Source: Actinomycetes bacterium
GTDB taxonomy: Bacteria; Actinomycetota; Coriobacteriia; Coriobacteriales; Eggerthellaceae
Direction of reading: 5' to 3'
NCBI GenBank assembly: GCA_023403475.1
Contig: JAEYEL010000132.1
Coordinates: 1 to 15,975 of the forward strand
Length of the DNA stretch: 15,975 nucleotides
Shown: one piece after another, positions 14,075-15,975 of the stretch
Layout of the letters: every line of letters begins with the position of its first letter
How positions within the stretch are numbered: position 1 is the stretch's first letter
Notes under the pieces: generated by a model
Database searches by the model: none
The model's input: the letters and a program-made list of their open reading frames with translations, nothing else
Told to the model about the DNA's origin: nothing
Translations under genes and position numbers: made by a program

Positions 14075-14184
14075 GCGCATGTTCGCGTGTGCGCATGTTC
14101 GCGTGTTTGTATGCTGCGCGTGCGCATGTTCGCATGTGCGCATGTTCGCGTGTGGCATGTTCGCGTGTGCGCACGTTTCTCGTG
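14075..14184. repeat. 16-bp tandem repeat with alternating purine-pyrimidine tracts
   Basis: Units of GCGCATGTTCGCGTGT are at 14075-14090, 14091-14106, 14122-14137 (one change), 14138-14153 and 14154-14168 (one base shorter). A diverged 15-bp spacer lies at 14107-14121 and a decayed unit at 14169-14184. The repeat is not a multiple of three and lies in no supported gene. Confidence 0.85.
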
Positions 14185-14245
14185 ATTTTGCATATGTTGG
14201 AAACTTGCATTGCGCAGATTCGCCATCTGTGGGAAAATACGTAAC

Positions 14246-14257
14246 CGTCCTTTTGGA
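14246..14257 (+). other. Small hairpin in the tRNA 5' leader
   Basis: GTCCTTTTGGAC forms a 4-bp stem with a TTTT loop, 12 bases before the tRNA. It could be part of the pre-tRNA leader removed by RNase P. Confidence 0.3.
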
Positions 14258-14269
14258 CACGCCTTACTC

Positions 14270-14344
14270 GGTCGCTTGGCGCAGCGGGAGCGCAACTGCC
14301 TTACAAGCAGTGGGTCGGGGGTTCAAATCCCTCAGCGACCACCA
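14270..14344 (+). tRNA. tRNA-Val (anticodon TAC)
   Basis: A complete cloverleaf can be folded: acceptor GGTCGCT with AGCGACC, D-arm GCGC-AGCGGGA-GCGC, anticodon arm ACTGC-CTTACAA-GCAGT with anticodon TAC reading GUA, variable GGGTC, T-arm GGGGG-TTCAAAT-CCCTC. The discriminator A and the CCA end are encoded (14341-14344), giving 75 nt. It stands alone, not in a tRNA cluster. An intrinsic terminator follows 10 bases later. Confidence 0.97.
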
Positions 14345-14353
14345 CTAAAACCG

Positions 14354-14390
14354 CAGGTTGGAGGTTAAATCTCTGACCTGTTTTTGTTTT
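14354..14390 (+). terminator. Intrinsic terminator of tRNA-Val
   Basis: The sequence from CAGGTTGGAGG to CTCTGACCTG folds into an 11-bp stem (with three G-T wobbles) and a five-base loop, followed by TTTTTGTTTT. Position directly after the tRNA fits. Confidence 0.85.
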
Positions 14391-14484
14391 CGCGGTATCG
14401 AACAGGTATTCTGCTTCGAGTTCTAAAGAACCCAAAAACCCTAAGATGCTACGAGATGTTACACGCTTCAAGGCCGAAGAACGC

Positions 14485-14514
14485 AAAAAAACGCCCGCAC
14501 CCCATAAGGGGCGC
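14485..14514 (-). terminator. Possible minus-strand terminator
   Basis: On the minus strand GCGCCCC-TTAT-GGGGTGC forms a hairpin with one mismatch, followed by GGGCG and seven Ts. An alternative CGCCC/GGGCG pairing puts the T-run directly after the stem. No minus-strand gene in the window would use it. It may insulate against transcription from the right. Confidence 0.35.
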
Positions 14515-14530
14515 TTTCAATGCCGGAAAA

Positions 14531-14608
14531 ATTTGAAAAATCATAAATTTAACCGCCCTTTTTATTGAAAAGTCAGGTTTTTGCTGCCATAATCTTATTG
14601 AAAAGTCA
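14531..14608. promoter_or_regulatory. Three phased copies of TATTGAAAAGTCA (candidate operator)
   Basis: The 14-mer TTATTGAAAAGTCA is exact at 14562-14575 and 14595-14608. A degenerate copy, ATTTGAAAAATCA, lies at 14531-14543. Spacings are 32 and 33 bp, about three helical turns, so all copies face the same side of the helix. One overlaps the -35 box and one the expected transcription start of the downstream ATPase gene. Confidence 0.65.
14565..14593 (+). promoter_or_regulatory. Sigma-70 promoter of the AAA/DUF4143 gene
   Basis: TTGAAA (14565-14570), a 17-bp spacer, then CATAAT (14588-14593). Both hexamers are close to consensus with ideal spacing, giving a leader of about 27 bases before the GTG start. 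Confidence 0.7.
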
Positions 14609-14626
14609 TTTTTTGGGAGACATACC

Positions 14627-15973
14627 GTGCTATATCGCAAAATAGAACCGCTCATAGAAAGCCACCTGAAATCGGGTTCGAAAAAAATTCTGCTCGTTGA
14701 CGGAGCGCGCCAAGTGGGCAAAACCTACATCATCCGCCATGTCGGACAAAAGCTCTTCGAAAACTACATCGAAATCAACATGGCTGAAGATTCCCTAGGC
14801 GACCAACTGTTCTCAAACGTCAGAACGACCGAAGATTTTTATCTTCAAGTGAGCATGATTGCCGGCAACAAGATGCAGCAAAAAAGCAACACGCTCATTT
14901 TCATCGACGAAATACAGACCTACCCGCATTTGCTCACCCTGCTCAAATTCCTGTCGCAAGACAACCGCTTCACCTACATCGCCAGCGGCTCTCTTCTTGG
15001 CGTTACGCTGGCGCAAACCACATCGATTCCCATGGGAAGCATCCGCAAAGTCAGGATGTTCCCTCTTGACTTCGAAGAGTTCCTTCTTGCGAACGAGATG
15101 GGAGAAGCCGCCATTTCCTTCTTGAAAAAGCGATTCGACAATCTTGAGACACTTGACGAACCAACGCACAACAAAATGATGGACCTGTTCCGCAAGTTTT
15201 TGCTCGTAGGCGGAATGCCCGATGCTGTCAACGCCTACCTTGAGACGCATAACATCCAAGCGGTCAGAAGCGTTCAGGCGGAAATTCACGACTATTACGC
15301 AACCGACGCTTCGAAGTACGACGAGATGCGCAAGCTGAACATTCGACGCATCTACGACCTTGTTCCCTCCAACATGGAAAACAAGAAAAAGAGAGTTGTG
15401 GCACGTCGAATAGAAAGCAAAAAGGGCAAGACTTTCAGCGACTATAGCGATGAGTTCGAATACCTTGTGGGCGCCGGCATCGCCCTTAACGTTCAAGCGA
15501 TTTCCAATCCCACGTTTCCACTTGTGGAATCCGCTGGAAAAAATCTGCTCAAACTTTATCTTAACGATGTCGGCATTCTTACCGGCATACTGTATGGCAA
15601 CAATATCCGCGCGATCCTAGACGACAAACGAAGCATCAACCTTGGCTCGGTCTACGAAACGGCAGTCGCCAGCGAGCTTGTAGCACACGGGTACAAACTT
15701 TTCTATTACGACAACCGCAGCAAAGGAGAAGTCGATTACCTCATCGACGACTACGACAGCCTTTCCGTTGTTCCCATCGAGGTGAAATCGGGAAAAGACT
15801 ACACCGTTCACAGCGCGCTCAATTCGTTCACGAAAAACGAGGATTACCACATCAAGAAAGCCTTCGTCTTCTCAAACGAACAAACCATCACGCAGAAAGG
15901 GAAGGTGACCTATCTTCCCATCTATTACATCATGTTCTTCGACGCCAATACCTGCGATGGAGAAAGTTTTTAA
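14627..15973 (+). CDS. AAA ATPase with DUF4143 C-terminal domain
   Basis: 448 residues, complete. An N-terminal AAA+ domain has Walker A GARQVGKT (26-33), Walker B TLIFIDEIQ (89-97) and a sensor-like YIASGSLLG (117-125). It is followed by SIRKVRMFPLDFEEFLLANE (138-157) and the DUF4143 region. The C-terminus has a PD-(D/E)XK-like arrangement: E350, GEVDYLI (D370) and PIEVKSG (E385, K387), as in archaeal/bacterial ATPases of this superfamily. The biological role of the family is not known; a nucleic-acid-processing or defence role is speculation. The GTG at 14627 has GGGAG at suitable spacing. The gene follows a tRNA, is more AT-rich than its neighbours, and its promoter is overlapped by direct repeats. 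Confidence 0.9.
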   Translation: MLYRKIEPLIESHLKSGSKKILLVDGARQVGKTYIIRHVGQKLFENYIEINMAEDSLGDQLFSNVRTTEDFYLQVSMIAGNKMQQKSNTLIFIDEIQTYPHLLTLLKFLSQDNRFTYIASGSLLGVTLAQTTSIPMGSIRKVRMFPLDFEEFLLANEMGEAAISFLKKRFDNLETLDEPTHNKMMDLFRKFLLVGGMPDAVNAYLETHNIQAVRSVQAEIHDYYATDASKYDEMRKLNIRRIYDLVPSNMENKKKRVVARRIESKKGKTFSDYSDEFEYLVGAGIALNVQAISNPTFPLVESAGKNLLKLYLNDVGILTGILYGNNIRAILDDKRSINLGSVYETAVASELVAHGYKLFYYDNRSKGEVDYLIDDYDSLSVVPIEVKSGKDYTVHSALNSFTKNEDYHIKKAFVFSNEQTITQKGKVTYLPIYYIMFFDANTCDGESF

Positions 15974-15975
15974 AT

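Larger units (their letters stand above)
13402..14269. other. 868-bp structured intergenic region between the tad operon and tRNA-Val
   Basis: I find no convincing protein gene; frames crossing 13966-14244 only translate repeats. Going rightward it holds an 18-bp GC-rich repeat (13455-13530), a small inverted repeat AGACGAACCGTCT (13612-13624), the TCAAGC array (13697-13817), an inverted repeat (13836-13850), a TATAAT box and hairpin cluster (13905-14055), and a 16-bp tandem repeat (14075-14184). It must contain the promoters of both the leftward operon and the rightward tRNA. For the operon the best I see is a poor TTCTGA / AAGTAT pair on the minus strand near 13600-13635. For the tRNA, TTGCGC (14210-14215) with a GAAAAT box (14233-14238) is a weak candidate. 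Confidence 0.6.
14391..14626. other. AT-rich spacer between tRNA-Val and the AAA ATPase gene
   Basis: Base composition shifts to A/T from about 14520. It contains a possible minus-strand terminator (14485-14514) and the three-copy operator/promoter region of the ATPase gene (14531-14608). No gene is seen in it, and no copy of the tRNA 3' end that would mark an attachment site. Confidence 0.5.

Noticed and set aside
14075..14184. CRISPR array
   Set aside because: Units of 16 bp are directly adjacent, with no unique spacers of constant length and no cas genes.
13966..14348. Small open frames across the 16-bp repeat and into the tRNA
   Set aside because: They translate tandem repeats and the tRNA itself; SVAWRSGSATALQ is the usual false reading of a tRNA gene.
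14270..15975. Integrated element with attachment sites at tRNA-Val
   Set aside because: No direct repeat of the tRNA 3' end and no integrase are visible inside the window.

Overview
The window looks like a chromosomal segment of a moderately GC-rich, Gram-positive-type actinobacterium. My best guess is Coriobacteriia (Eggerthellaceae-like). That is an inference from the style of the Flp/Tad pilus operon, which has no outer-membrane secretin, and from codon use; no marker gene here proves it.

Left part (1-3004). A partial thrH (phosphoserine phosphatase / homoserine phosphotransferase family, minus strand) is divergent from thrC (threonine synthase, plus strand). The spacer between them holds a perfect 16-bp ParB centromere site (parS) inside a 24-bp palindrome. 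A stand-alone ModE/LysR-like winged-helix regulator follows on the plus strand.

Centre (3005-13401, minus strand). One tightly packed operon of about 10.4 kb encodes a tight-adherence (Tad/Flp) type IVc pilus. In transcription order the genes are cpaB, cpaE/tadZ, cpaF/tadA, tadB, tadC, flp, a second Flp-like prepilin with a probable TTG start, a TadE-like pseudopilin with an N-terminal hexapeptide repeat, a very large TadG-like protein, a second TadE-like pseudopilin, a small membrane-anchored protein of unknown function, a DUF192 protein and a zinc-ribbon protein. Most junctions overlap (ATGA, TAATG) or are very short, which implies translational coupling. CpaF powers assembly, TadB/TadC form the inner-membrane platform, CpaE localises the machine, and the Flp, TadE and TadG-type proteins are the substrates or minor components. 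No prepilin peptidase (tadV/cpaA) is present, so it must be encoded elsewhere.

Right intergenic region (13402-14269). These 868 bp contain no convincing gene but much structure: a degenerate 18-bp GC-rich repeat just upstream of cpaB, an array of TCAAGC hexamers phased at 11 bp (candidate binding sites of an OmpR/PhoB-type response regulator), small inverted repeats, a perfect TATAAT box followed by a hairpin-rich stretch, a repeated 13-mer, and a 16-bp tandem repeat with alternating purine-pyrimidine tracts.

Right end (14270-15975). A tRNA-Val(TAC) gene with encoded CCA and a strong intrinsic terminator is followed by a visibly more AT-rich segment. This carries a complete AAA ATPase of the DUF4143 family. 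Its promoter is overlapped by two exact and one degenerate copy of TATTGAAAAGTCA at 32-33 bp spacing, which suggests autoregulation. This gene is probably a horizontally acquired accessory gene inserted beside the tRNA.
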